Positions 54,160 to 62,934 of a stretch of 64,000 nucleotides of DNA are shown piece after piece. Numbering within the stretch: the stretch's first letter is position 1; the number at the start of each line of letters is the position of its first letter. The notes under the pieces were generated by a model that saw only the letters and a program-made list of their open reading frames with translations, did no database searches and was not told the origin of the DNA. Both the position numbers and the translations under genes were made by a program. Source of the DNA: an uncultured Chloroflexota bacterium (GTDB lineage Bacteria; Chloroflexota; Anaerolineae; Anaerolineales; Anaerolineaceae); NCBI GenBank assembly GCA_902791025.1, contig CADATZ010000007.1, positions 1-64,000 of the forward strand. Direction: 5' to 3'.

Positions 54160-55257
54160 TTATATTACATCCACAATTGTGCCAAAACCTATGTTTTCAC
54201 GCTTCATTTCTCCGCTGATAAGCGGTTTCGCCCAGCGGAATAACCATTTTGCCTTATCGCATGGCATATTGACACAGCCATGAGACATGGTCATACCAAA
54301 ATTATCATGCCAGTACGCACCGTGGAAAGCCACCCCGGTTTCGGGTATGAAATAACAACACCAGGGAACTCCGGGAAATTCATAAGCTTCCGGATCAGTA
54401 ACCATCTGTCCCTCACCCATATGGTGAGATGGAATTTTGTTTTGTATATTGTATCTTCCTCTTGGAGTTGAAGTAGGAATAACTCCTTCGCGTTTGGTAC
54501 TCGGAACCCCTGTGGAAACTTTCAATGTCATAACCGGTTCATCGTATTCATAACAGGTCATGGTCTGCATAGCGAGAGAAACCTCAATTCGTTTATTCTC
54601 AACGGGTATTTCCGGCGAAATCGGAGAGACTTCCTCCCAGGGGATGATTCGCATATGTTCAGCGGGCACATAATAGTCCAGCGAATCATAATCGTAGGTA
54701 GAATCTTTGATGCGGTACCAGGGACGTCCATCAGGCCCATTGATCACACCCACGACCCAATAGACAGACTGGTAATAGAGCATAAAAATATCTTCCCATT
54801 TTTGACCGGTACGGTTAATACGAGCCTGCGTAAAAGGCACCGTAATTTCCGCAAGCCGGCCTGGCAGGGGGGTATTATTGACAGAGTAGTCAACCTCATT
54901 CAAATGTGTTTCAACCACCTGCATATGAGCAGAGTGAACATAACCACCCCATACACGGTACCACTTCGGGTTATAACCGGGTCCGTGTTCCGATTCCACT
55001 TCATAGTAAACATTCAGCAGATCATTCCTGAAGCGCTGGTAAAGTATCTGGCTTTCATCCCACGGCTCTTTGTAAATGCTGATGTTTTTCGTGGATACAC
55101 GCACCACTTTCCCCGTACCTGGTGTGATGATACGTCCGGATTCTCCCGTTTCCGGAATTTCCGTCTGGTAAAATGGCCTGAAAGCCAATGCACCCAAACC
55201 GGCAGAGACGTATTTGAGAAAATCTCTTCTGCTGATTTTTGACGGCAGCGAAGGCAT
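54160..55257 (-). CDS. Tat-exported L,D-transpeptidase (YkuD domain)
   Basis: A 365-residue exported enzyme. A twin-arginine signal SRRDFLKYV (9-17) and a hydrophobic segment with AGLGALAF lead it to the Tat pathway. After an SH3-like region (about 50-210) the C-terminal YkuD domain (about 225-365) holds HGAYWHDNFG and the catalytic SHGCVNM with Cys328. Such enzymes make 3-3 crosslinks in peptidoglycan or attach proteins to it. ATG 55257 overlaps the stop of the upstream gene (TGATG), so translation is coupled; a GTG at 55269 is less likely. An odd feature is Tat rather than Sec export for this small domain, but it is seen in Chloroflexota. Confidence 0.88.
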   Translation of the reverse strand: MPSLPSKISRRDFLKYVSAGLGALAFRPFYQTEIPETGESGRIITPGTGKVVRVSTKNISIYKEPWDESQILYQRFRNDLLNVYYEVESEHGPGYNPKWYRVWGGYVHSAHMQVVETHLNEVDYSVNNTPLPGRLAEITVPFTQARINRTGQKWEDIFMLYYQSVYWVVGVINGPDGRPWYRIKDSTYDYDSLDYYVPAEHMRIIPWEEVSPISPEIPVENKRIEVSLAMQTMTCYEYDEPVMTLKVSTGVPSTKREGVIPTSTPRGRYNIQNKIPSHHMGEGQMVTDPEAYEFPGVPWCCYFIPETGVAFHGAYWHDNFGMTMSHGCVNMPCDKAKWLFRWAKPLISGEMKRENIGFGTIVDVI

Positions 55258-55592
55258 CAGAGCACCCACTTCACCAATTCGTTCGCGGTCAGTTCTTTGT
55301 AAAGCTCATCCATCTGCTCACGGGACTGCGCGGTAAATTTTGTCTTAAGTGAACAATATTTTTTGTTCGCACTGTAAGCTGTCTTCAGGTTCTTTTTTTC
55401 TATTTCCGGGACGTGTTTCTTCAGGATCGCAAAAATCGTGTCTTTATATTCAGGAACATTCATTCCCATGATGGAAATCGGGAACTCACAGGGGAACTTC
55501 AATTCTACCTTATCAAAAGCATCCTGCGGGACAGGAGTGGTATTGTCTTCATCAACTTCAATGTTTATGCCTTTTTTAATTTCTTCTGTCAT
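55257..55592 (-). CDS. DUF493 / YbeD-like protein
   Basis: A 111-residue cytoplasmic protein. From residue about 32 it follows the YbeD (DUF493) pattern: FPCEFPISIMG at the start, an AYSANKKYCSLKTKF strand, then QMDELYKEL and a final VKWVL matching the VRMVL end of E. coli YbeD. The first 30 residues are an acidic extension absent from E. coli YbeD. YbeD has an ACT-like fold and an unclear regulatory role; in E. coli it lies beside dacA. Here too it is joined to a cell-wall gene, overlapping the L,D-transpeptidase start. AGAGG precedes the ATG. Confidence 0.8.
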   Translation of the reverse strand: MTEEIKKGINIEVDEDNTTPVPQDAFDKVELKFPCEFPISIMGMNVPEYKDTIFAILKKHVPEIEKKNLKTAYSANKKYCSLKTKFTAQSREQMDELYKELTANELVKWVL

Positions 55593-55688
55593 AGAAAACC
55601 TCTTTCTTTTGAAAGGAATCTGCCTTTTTAAATCAATCTTATTTTACTCCAAATCCATCAACTGCATCCAACATATGATGAACCGTTG

Positions 55689-57293
55689 TTAATCTTTATC
55701 AAAAGGAGGACAAGGATTCCCGCCCGTAATTTCCGGTACCTGATAATAAACAGCGGTTACAAGATTTACCTCAAAAGAAGGGTCGCTACTGAGGTCCCTT
55801 TCCGTACTGCCGATCACGGGAATCGTACAGGCGATGACCGGACGGGTTTTGTCTTCTATTGATCGAATCATCTGATCCCGGTAAGTCCAGCCCAAATGGA
55901 TATCCCGCAGCAGGGAAATCGAACCTTTATAAAACCATCCGCCAAGAATGCACAGCAAAATAATGCAGACAGAGGGAATTGCTTTACAAACGGAAACTTT
56001 TTTCACATGCGTGCCAAGCAAAAAGAAACAGGAAGCAATCATCAGAAAAACCCAGAGCAATGGTATTGTAAGGACCCGGCCGGGAACATAATTCATGAAA
56101 ATATTCAACGTCAATACGCCTGCTGCAGTCAGGAACAGCCATAGAATTCCAAGAATAAATGCCAATCCGGAAAATTTTCTCTTTCGGAAGCATATACCAA
56201 ACATAAAGAAAACAACAGCCAAAAACACTGCATATTCCAGCCGGCCGTATAAGAACCACCATAATGTCTCGACAGACGTCTTCAGACATTCAGGCAGCCG
56301 CTGCAAATAAATCAACAGCATGCCATCTGTTGATTTTGCACCTGAAGAAGATAATTCTGCAGCATAACCGGCATTGGGAGAAAAGAACAGGATGAATGCC
56401 GTGCAGGCAAAACTCCATAAGGTATAAATGATCAGTAATTTATTCCTGCTGCCATTACCAATGATCAGGTTTATAAAAATAAAACCGGCACCAAAAGCGC
56501 ACACAGAAGCAGTAATAAGCTCAGAACAGCCGCAGGCACAGGTGATACATAAAAGCGTCAGTGCGATATGATGTTTCCCACAGGACTCATCCAGATATAG
56601 TGCGAGAATCAGGATCGCGAACGTAATTCCGACACCGTAAATAAAGGTTCCTCCTGCCCAAAACCACACCTCCCAGATTTTGGGTGACATGAATAACGCA
56701 CTCATCATCAGGCCGGCTCCGCCGCAGAGACTGTGAATAAAATTATGCTCCAAACAACTGATCCTCAGCAGAACATCACACAGGTAAACACACGCACAGC
56801 ACAGGCAGAGAAGGTTGACAGTCAAAGCAATATGTATATAATGTTCCGGTTGAAAAATGGCATACATTGATTTAAGCAGAAGATTAAAATAACGGCCGTT
56901 GACCGCCGTAAATTCCATCTTCAAAAATCCCGGAAAGCCATATTTCTGAGAGTCATGAATTTCCCAATAATCATCCCTTCGAATGGTTTGTTCAAAACAG
57001 ATGATGGCGAACAAAGTCAGAATTATTACAACACCGAAGATAACTGCCGCTCGAAAAACTTTCCGGTCAGCTTTCGATAGTTTTCTCAGAAAGATAAAAA
57101 ACAGAAATGCTGCTGTAGCAATAACCAATCCGTATACAGCATGCTGCACGAATAAACTACGTCCTGAAAATGACCGTCCAAAAAAACCGGTGATCCATTC
57201 CAAACCGGTGACGACCGGATCCTTGCAAAGCCAGAAAAAGCCTGCAGAAAGACAAAGTGAAAGAAAAGTCGTCAAAATAGTTTCAACAATCAT
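55689..57293 (-). CDS. Polytopic membrane protein, possible DUF6056/GT-C type
   Basis: A 534-residue membrane protein with about eleven helices. An early loop after the third helix holds the acidic RRDDYWEIH and the segment VNGRYFNLLLKS, a pattern like that of DUF6056 and other GT-C-fold membrane proteins, where the acidic pair may be catalytic. A short soluble C-terminus ends in GGNPCPPFDKD. Family placement is tentative. It lies 96 bases upstream of the YbeD-like gene on the same strand. Confidence 0.55.
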   Translation of the reverse strand: MIVETILTTFLSLCLSAGFFWLCKDPVVTGLEWITGFFGRSFSGRSLFVQHAVYGLVIATAAFLFFIFLRKLSKADRKVFRAAVIFGVVIILTLFAIICFEQTIRRDDYWEIHDSQKYGFPGFLKMEFTAVNGRYFNLLLKSMYAIFQPEHYIHIALTVNLLCLCCACVYLCDVLLRISCLEHNFIHSLCGGAGLMMSALFMSPKIWEVWFWAGGTFIYGVGITFAILILALYLDESCGKHHIALTLLCITCACGCSELITASVCAFGAGFIFINLIIGNGSRNKLLIIYTLWSFACTAFILFFSPNAGYAAELSSSGAKSTDGMLLIYLQRLPECLKTSVETLWWFLYGRLEYAVFLAVVFFMFGICFRKRKFSGLAFILGILWLFLTAAGVLTLNIFMNYVPGRVLTIPLLWVFLMIASCFFLLGTHVKKVSVCKAIPSVCIILLCILGGWFYKGSISLLRDIHLGWTYRDQMIRSIEDKTRPVIACTIPVIGSTERDLSSDPSFEVNLVTAVYYQVPEITGGNPCPPFDKD

Positions 57294-57375
57294 CGTCTTT
57301 ATTACCCTGCTTTTTCATAAGAGATACATCGGGAACAACATTCTTACTGCCGGATAATTCAAATCATTTACTGAG

Positions 57376-57418
57376 AAAAAGGGGCTGCCCGGGTTACCGG
57401 TCCAGCCCCTGATTTTTT
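57376..57418 (-). terminator. Terminator of leuS
   Basis: GGGGCTG (57381-57387) and CAGCCCC (57403-57409) plus an inner CGG/CCG pair make a strong stem with A/T runs on both sides, TTTTT after it on the minus strand. Confidence 0.8.
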
Positions 57419-57424
57419 TTTTAT

Positions 57425-59884
57425 TTATTTGACAATATTGATCAATTTCTTCGGCACGATGATGATCTTCTTCGGTTCCTTACCGTCGAGGGCCGCAATC
57501 ACCGCAGGACGGGCGAGGACTTCCGCTTTGGCTTCTTCATCGCTCACAGAAACCAGCAGATCAACACGGTCGCGCAGTTTGCCATTCACCTGGACGACAT
57601 AAGTGACCACATCGTCCTTCGCGGCAGCCGCGTCAGCTTCCGGCCATGGCTGCGTGTGGATGGAATATGTGTGTCCGAGCTGTTCCCAGATTTCCTCTGT
57701 GATATGAGGGGCAACCGGAGCCATCATACGCAGATAAATACTGGCTGCTTCATCCCATTCCTTTGTTCCCATAGCACCGGCAGCTTTGGCCTTACCGAGA
57801 TCATTCAGCAGCTCCATGAGGCCTGAAACAACCGTGTTGAACTGGAATGCTTCCATGTCACGTGTCACCGCATTGACCGTCTGATGGACCTTACGGCGCA
57901 TAGCTTTGAGCGTTTCTGCGTCAGCGCAGTTCATTTTCTCAGCTTCTTCCAGGAACATCGTCCAGACACGGCGAACCCAGCGGGCAGAACCCTCAATACC
58001 CTTGCTGTCCCACGGTGCACCCATCTCCCACCGGGCAAAGAACATCAGGTAAGCACGAACTGTATCCGCACCGTAGCGAGCTACCAGTGCATCCGGATCA
58101 ACCACATTGCCGCGGCTCTTGGACATCTTCTGCTGATCCTCACCCAGAACCATTCCCTGATTGCGCAGCTTCAGCATTGGTTCATCACCCTTTGTGATAC
58201 CCAGATCGCGGCAAGCCTTATGGAAGAAACGCGTGTAGATCAGATGCATCGTCGCATGTTCAATACCGCCGGTATAAACATCCACTGGCATCCAGTAATC
58301 ATATTCCTTCTTATCAAAAGGATATGTCTCATAATACGGGCTCAGATATCCAAGATGGTACCAGCTGGAGCACATGAAGGTATCCATGGTATCTGTATCA
58401 CGTTCGGCATCAGCTCCGCAGACCGGACATTTGACATTTTTCCAGGTCGGATGCAGCTTCAGCGGACTTTCACCGGTCGGTTTCCATTCCACATCATCCG
58501 GCAGCAACACCGGGAGCTGATCTTCCGGTACCGGGACCGCTCCACAATGCGGACAATGGATGATCGGGATCGGAGCACCCCAATAACGCTGGCGGGAAAC
58601 AAGCCAGTCACGCAGGCGATAGGTGGTGGTTTTGTGCCCCACACCCTTTTCCGCCAACCATTCGCATACCTTGTCAAAGGCAACATCACCCGGAACACCG
58701 GTCATCGGACCGGAATTGACGAGCGTGCCATGGGCAGCCGCAGCCTGTGTCATCGTGGCTCCGTCAGGCAGCTCTTCACCATCCGGATGTACCACAACGA
58801 TCACGTCCAGACCGAACTTACGGGCAAATTCAAAGTCACGCTGGTCATGTGCCGGAACTGCCATGATCGCACCGGTACCGTATCCCATCAGGACATAATC
58901 ACTGATCCAGACCGGGATCTTTTTATCGTTGACAGGGTTGACAGCATAACAGCCGGAGAAAACGCCGGTCTTTTCACGGTCTGCAGCAGAACGTTCAATT
59001 TCAGAGGATCTGGCTGCATTTTCAACGTAAGCGGCAATTTCCGGGTGATTCCCATTAGCCAGGATCTCCTTTACCAGTGGATGTTCCGGTGCAATGACCA
59101 TGAAAGTCACACCCCAAAGCGTGTCAGGACGGGTCGTGAAGACTTCAAGATCCTCACCGTTTTCCAGCTTGAAATGGACAGCAGCACCTTCCGAACGACC
59201 GATCCAGTTGGTCTGCAGGGTGCGGACACGTTCCGGCCAGTCGATTCCGTCAAAATTCAGCAGTTCTTCGGCATATTTTGTAATGCGGAAATACCATTGG
59301 TTCAAGTCTTTTTTGATAACCGGGGTACCACAGCGTTCGCAGTGACGATCTTCACCCCATACCTGTTCACGCGCAAGTGTGGTATTGCAGGTCGGGCACC
59401 AGTCCACCGCGGAATATTTCTGATAAGCCAGGTCATTTTTAAAGAATTGCAGGAAAAACCACTGTGTCCAGCGGTAATATTCCGGTTTAGCGGAAATTAT
59501 TTCCCGCCGCCAGTCAAACATCGCACCCATTGACTTCAGTTGGTCACGCATATGATCGATATTAGAGAACGTCCAGGAAGCCGGATGAATGTTATTCTTG
59601 ATAGCAGCATTCTCCGCCGGCAGACCAAAGGCATCAAATCCCATCGGGAACACTACATTATAGCCCTTCATACGCATATAACGGGCATGAGCATCTGACG
59701 GCGTAATGGAATACCAGTGACCAATATGAAGATTGCCGGAGGGATAAGGAAGCATCGTCAGAGCATAGTGCTTCGGCTTGTTTTCATCAATGTTGGATTC
59801 ATACAATTTATCGTCAGCCCATCTTTTTTGCCACTTCTCTTCGATGGCTTTCGAATTATACACGGGGGTTTTCTTCTCTTCCAT
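57425..59884 (-). CDS. leuS: Leucyl-tRNA synthetase
   Basis: An 819-residue class I synthetase that charges tRNA-Leu. The HIGH motif is LHIGHW (53-56) and the KMSKS loop lies at 586-590 in QQKMSKSRGN. The editing (CP1) domain is present (about 220-410) with the threonine-rich TTRPDTLWG block, so mischarged products can be removed. The anticodon-binding and C-terminal domains complete the bacterial form. AGGAGGGG precedes ATG 59884. Two tRNA-Ala genes lie directly upstream but are set off by their own terminator. Confidence 0.97.
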   Translation of the reverse strand: MEEKKTPVYNSKAIEEKWQKRWADDKLYESNIDENKPKHYALTMLPYPSGNLHIGHWYSITPSDAHARYMRMKGYNVVFPMGFDAFGLPAENAAIKNNIHPASWTFSNIDHMRDQLKSMGAMFDWRREIISAKPEYYRWTQWFFLQFFKNDLAYQKYSAVDWCPTCNTTLAREQVWGEDRHCERCGTPVIKKDLNQWYFRITKYAEELLNFDGIDWPERVRTLQTNWIGRSEGAAVHFKLENGEDLEVFTTRPDTLWGVTFMVIAPEHPLVKEILANGNHPEIAAYVENAARSSEIERSAADREKTGVFSGCYAVNPVNDKKIPVWISDYVLMGYGTGAIMAVPAHDQRDFEFARKFGLDVIVVVHPDGEELPDGATMTQAAAAHGTLVNSGPMTGVPGDVAFDKVCEWLAEKGVGHKTTTYRLRDWLVSRQRYWGAPIPIIHCPHCGAVPVPEDQLPVLLPDDVEWKPTGESPLKLHPTWKNVKCPVCGADAERDTDTMDTFMCSSWYHLGYLSPYYETYPFDKKEYDYWMPVDVYTGGIEHATMHLIYTRFFHKACRDLGITKGDEPMLKLRNQGMVLGEDQQKMSKSRGNVVDPDALVARYGADTVRAYLMFFARWEMGAPWDSKGIEGSARWVRRVWTMFLEEAEKMNCADAETLKAMRRKVHQTVNAVTRDMEAFQFNTVVSGLMELLNDLGKAKAAGAMGTKEWDEAASIYLRMMAPVAPHITEEIWEQLGHTYSIHTQPWPEADAAAAKDDVVTYVVQVNGKLRDRVDLLVSVSDEEAKAEVLARPAVIAALDGKEPKKIIIVPKKLINIVK

Positions 59885-59910
59885 TTCCCCTCCTTCATAT
59901 TATTATTTAT

Positions 59911-59941
59911 AAAAAAAGCCTCATTCATCAAGAATGAGGCT
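59911..59941 (-). terminator. Terminator of tRNA-Ala genes
   Basis: On the minus strand AGCCTCATTC and GAATGAGGCT form a perfect 10-bp stem with a 5-base loop, followed by a run of T. It separates the tRNA transcript from leuS. Confidence 0.92.
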
Positions 59942-59945
59942 TCAG

Positions 59946-60018
59946 TGGACCTAGTGAGATTCGAACTCACGACCTTCTCAATGCCATTGAGACGCGCTCC
60001 CAACTGCGCTATAGGCCC
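59946..60018 (-). tRNA. tRNA-Ala (anticodon GGC)
   Basis: A 73-base tRNA without an encoded CCA end. The anticodon arm TCTCA-ATGGCAT-TGAGA gives anticodon GGC for alanine codons GCC and GCU. The acceptor stem has the G3:U70 pair that alanyl-tRNA synthetase needs, and discriminator A73. The T arm contains GTTCGAATC. It is the second gene of a two-tRNA unit. Confidence 0.96.
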
Positions 60019-60052
60019 ATTTTTACTTCTTCAACTTAGGAGCCAACTAAAG

Positions 60053-60125
60053 TGGACCTGGGGGGATTCGAACCCCCGACCTCTTCAGTGCGATTGAAGC
60101 GCGCTCCCAACTGCGCTACAGGCCC
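60053..60125 (-). tRNA. tRNA-Ala (anticodon CGC)
   Basis: A 73-base tRNA, no encoded CCA. The anticodon arm CTTCA-ATCGCAC-TGAAG gives CGC, reading alanine codon GCG. G3:U70 and A73 are present, as in its neighbour 34 bases downstream. D-arm sequences of the two genes are identical, so they probably arose by duplication. Confidence 0.96.
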
Positions 60126-60146
60126 CTATTTCCTGAAGACTTGATT

Positions 60147-60175
60147 ATTTTATATCTCCTCGTATTATTTGTCAA
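60147..60175 (-). promoter_or_regulatory. Strong promoter of tRNA-Ala genes
   Basis: On the minus strand TTGACA (60175-60170), a 17-base spacer and TAAAAT (60152-60147), ending 21 bases before the first tRNA base. Confidence 0.82.
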
Positions 60176-60238
60176 GCAATCTGTAAAAATTCGTTACAAA
60201 TTCATTTTTCTTTAGAAATTGAGCCAAAATCGCTCTTT

Positions 60239-60838
60239 TCACGCCATCTTCCTTTGTGCGGCCTGCCGAAAAGAAATTAACTTCTCATTCAATTTGGAAT
60301 AGATCCTTGCACGAAACCAGGGCTCACTGGAGGCCTGAATTACTTCTTCCACCGGGAACCATGCCACAGCACTGTTTTCATCTTCCTTGCGGCTAAGCAG
60401 ATCATGGTCATCAGCTTCCAATAAATAGGTGAGATTCAGATGAAGATGAGAAGAGACATATTTTCCGCGTTTTTCATGACCATCGACAGTCAGAACCTCG
60501 AGAGAAAAAATCTCAGGAGAAAGCGCGCGCACATGTTGGATTCCCGTTTCTTCCCGCGCTTCCCGCAGCGCAGCGGAAAGCAAATCCGTTTCACCATCCG
60601 CATGTCCACCGGTCCACGACCAGGAGTTGTAGATATTGTGATAAATCATCAGCACCTTTGTCATAGAAGGATTCACGATCCAGGAAGATGCAGTCATGTG
60701 AGCCGTACTATTTTCCCGAGTAAAAATATCCGGAGAATGTTCAAGATGATATAAAATCAATTCACGATCTCGTTCTTCCTGTTCGTTCCATGGACGATAG
60801 GCTCTGATCGTTTCAATCAGTGAAGATACTGTATCCAT
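60239..60838 (-). CDS. Nudix hydrolase
   Basis: A 199-residue cytoplasmic protein. The Nudix box is GGHADGETDLLSAALREAREETGI-like, with the metal-binding core REAREE at 92-97. The glutamate expected seven residues before REAREE is Thr84 (the residue before it is Glu83), a small departure from the consensus. The box begins with WSWTGGHADGE, as in a group of uncharacterised hydrolases. The substrate is a nucleoside diphosphate linked to some moiety; nothing more can be said. It lies 15 bases behind the kinase-like gene and may share its transcript. Confidence 0.85.
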   Translation of the reverse strand: MDTVSSLIETIRAYRPWNEQEERDRELILYHLEHSPDIFTRENSTAHMTASSWIVNPSMTKVLMIYHNIYNSWSWTGGHADGETDLLSAALREAREETGIQHVRALSPEIFSLEVLTVDGHEKRGKYVSSHLHLNLTYLLEADDHDLLSRKEDENSAVAWFPVEEVIQASSEPWFRARIYSKLNEKLISFRQAAQRKMA

Positions 60839-60852
60839 AATTTATACATTCA

Positions 60853-62229
60853 TCATGAAAAATATGGGATGGTCAGCGTAAAGACACTGCCCTTACCAAG
60901 TCTGCTCTCTATCTGCAGCTTACCGTTATGTACCTTGGCGACATATTTCACCAGGGCAATTCCATGTAAACCGCTGCCTGCGGCTTCAGCATAATTGAGT
61001 GCCTGCATCTGTTCCAGATCCAAAGGAGAAATACCCGTTCCAAAATCTTCTACACGCAATGACCAGTCTGATTCATTATAAGCAATCTGAACATTGATTG
61101 CTTTGCCGTCCATCGGCGTAAAGCGGATCGCATTATCAAGCAAATCAAAAATAGCCAGAGTAAGCAGCCATGGATCACCAACAGCATTTCCGGAAGTTTT
61201 CCCTTTACTGCCGCTTTCCGTATCCAGCTCGATCTCGATACGCTTATTTCTGGCGGCAGAGGCCATGTCATAAACAACTTCCCTGGCAATATCCGTCACA
61301 GGTATCACTTCAAAAGACAGAATGGAATTTTCCGAACGCTGATAATGTTTTGTTCCGAACGCATACAAATTTTCAAGGCGCTTCAACGGGCTTTCGGTTT
61401 TGCTGATATAGTTTTTCTGCAGATTTGTCAAATCACCGGTAGAATCGAATAGTGCAAGCGTACCAAGTGCCTTTTGCGTCAAAAGATGATAATACTGGAT
61501 CTCGTTTTCACCAAACCGAATCTCTCTCACATCACCGCTTGCATGCGGAAAAATATAAATCTGTCCCGTTTGTTTCGAAGAAAGATCGATATTTTTGAGA
61601 ATGTAGTCAAACTCGGATAGGTGTTTTCCCGTATTTTCAGCATCGCTTTCATCCTGTCTCAGCAGGTTCAGAAAAACATCTTTATCCTTCATTCCCTCAA
61701 ATGAAGGATTGGAAATCAGCAGCCGGTCCGGACTGATCAGAATTAAAGCAGGAATTTTCAGTCGTTCCATCAGATCAACATAATGATTCGCCTGACTTTG
61801 AACACTGAGTTCCTCGTCCAGCCACTTTTGCATCACCAGTTCGACCCATTCGCAGCAGCCAATCAAAGAATCAGATGTTTTTTCACTGAAGTTATCTTCC
61901 AAAAAACACGCCCAGATGAAACCGCAATAACCAAAACGGGTATTCAAAGGGAAAAATACAGCTGACCCTTCACCGAAATTCAAACTGGAAAGCAAAGAAG
62001 ACTGCTGAATTGACGGAATCTTCAGAACACGCTGCGTCCTCATAATTCCAAAAAATCGGGAATCTATGTTTTCAAACGCATTGTTGGTCCGTCCGATACT
62101 GTAGAGCCGGAGATCCTCAGGTTCTTTCCTCCCTGCATTGCGGTTTACAATGACACGAGCTGAAACCGGATCAAGAAACTCGATCGTATCAAGAATCGTA
62201 CGGATATTGTTCTCAATATCAACCCACAT
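60853..62229 (-). CDS. Soluble sensor with histidine-kinase-like ATPase domain
   Basis: A 458-residue cytoplasmic protein. The start is taken as ATG 62229, eight bases after the cmk stop; an in-frame TTG at 62235 is possible. The N-terminal 150 residues look like a GAF domain, residues about 160-250 like a PAS domain. The C-terminal HATPase domain (about 330-458) has the N box LLDNAIRF, G1 VEDFGTGI and G2 GSGLHGIALV. I do not see a clear phospho-acceptor H box; the region before the ATPase has only a weak candidate in FGTKHYQRSE. No response regulator gene is adjacent. Confidence 0.75.
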   Translation of the reverse strand: MWVDIENNIRTILDTIEFLDPVSARVIVNRNAGRKEPEDLRLYSIGRTNNAFENIDSRFFGIMRTQRVLKIPSIQQSSLLSSLNFGEGSAVFFPLNTRFGYCGFIWACFLEDNFSEKTSDSLIGCCEWVELVMQKWLDEELSVQSQANHYVDLMERLKIPALILISPDRLLISNPSFEGMKDKDVFLNLLRQDESDAENTGKHLSEFDYILKNIDLSSKQTGQIYIFPHASGDVREIRFGENEIQYYHLLTQKALGTLALFDSTGDLTNLQKNYISKTESPLKRLENLYAFGTKHYQRSENSILSFEVIPVTDIAREVVYDMASAARNKRIEIELDTESGSKGKTSGNAVGDPWLLTLAIFDLLDNAIRFTPMDGKAINVQIAYNESDWSLRVEDFGTGISPLDLEQMQALNYAEAAGSGLHGIALVKYVAKVHNGKLQIESRLGKGSVFTLTIPYFS

Positions 62230-62236
62230 AAACAAA

Positions 62237-62911
62237 TCAGCCCATCAAATCAAATATCTTTTGTGCCACTTCAACAGCTGTATACTCATCTGTATGAATG
62301 ATCACTGCATCATCAGCGGGTTTCAACGGAGCGACGGTACGTTCTCTGTCATCCTTATCTCTCTTAATGATATCTGCAAGGATCATTTCATAGGTTTCGG
62401 ATTCAATGTGATTGGAGAGATTTTCCAAATACCGGCGTTTAGCACGGGTTTCCGGAGATGCTTCAAGATATATCTTCATCTCCGCGTCAGGCATAACAAC
62501 GGTACCAATATCCCGTCCAACCATAACGACCCGACCCTGCAAACCAATTCTCCGCTGCTGTTTTGTCAAAGCATCCCGCACTGCCGGATAAGCAGCCACG
62601 GTTGAAACGATCTTATCGACTTCAGGCATATGCAGACGGTCAGTGATGTTTTGTCCGTCCAACAAAACGTTCGTAACACCATGAACCGAATCATTTTGCA
62701 GTTCAATGTTCATATTTTCAACGATTTCGCTGACCTTTGCCTCATCGCTCACATCATGAAGTTTTTGGTTAGCGCCATAGGCAGCCACACGATACATAAT
62801 ACCTGTATCAAAGAACAAGTAATCCAGTTTTTCCGCTACAATTTTTCCGACAGTTGTTTTTCCTGAAGCTGCCGTTCCATCCATCGCAATTTGATTTGGT
62901 ATTTTTTTCAT
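62237..62911 (-). CDS. cmk: Cytidylate kinase
   Basis: A 224-residue NMP kinase that phosphorylates CMP and dCMP with ATP. The P-loop is GTAASGKTT (12-20), then FFDTGIMYR, GRDIGTVVMPDA in the CMP-binding region, and the lid/late motif RDKDDRERTVAPLKPADDA. Full length. GGAGAG precedes ATG 62911. It lies 23 bases behind the membrane-protein gene and eight bases ahead of the kinase-like gene, a probable operon. Confidence 0.95.
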   Translation of the reverse strand: MKKIPNQIAMDGTAASGKTTVGKIVAEKLDYLFFDTGIMYRVAAYGANQKLHDVSDEAKVSEIVENMNIELQNDSVHGVTNVLLDGQNITDRLHMPEVDKIVSTVAAYPAVRDALTKQQRRIGLQGRVVMVGRDIGTVVMPDAEMKIYLEASPETRAKRRYLENLSNHIESETYEMILADIIKRDKDDRERTVAPLKPADDAVIIHTDEYTAVEVAQKIFDLMG

Positions 62912-62934
62912 TTATCTCTCCATCATAAATTATT

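Noticed and set aside
57884..59533. Open frame of about 550 codons opposite leuS
   Set aside because: No ribosome site or domain; leuS on the other strand is certain.
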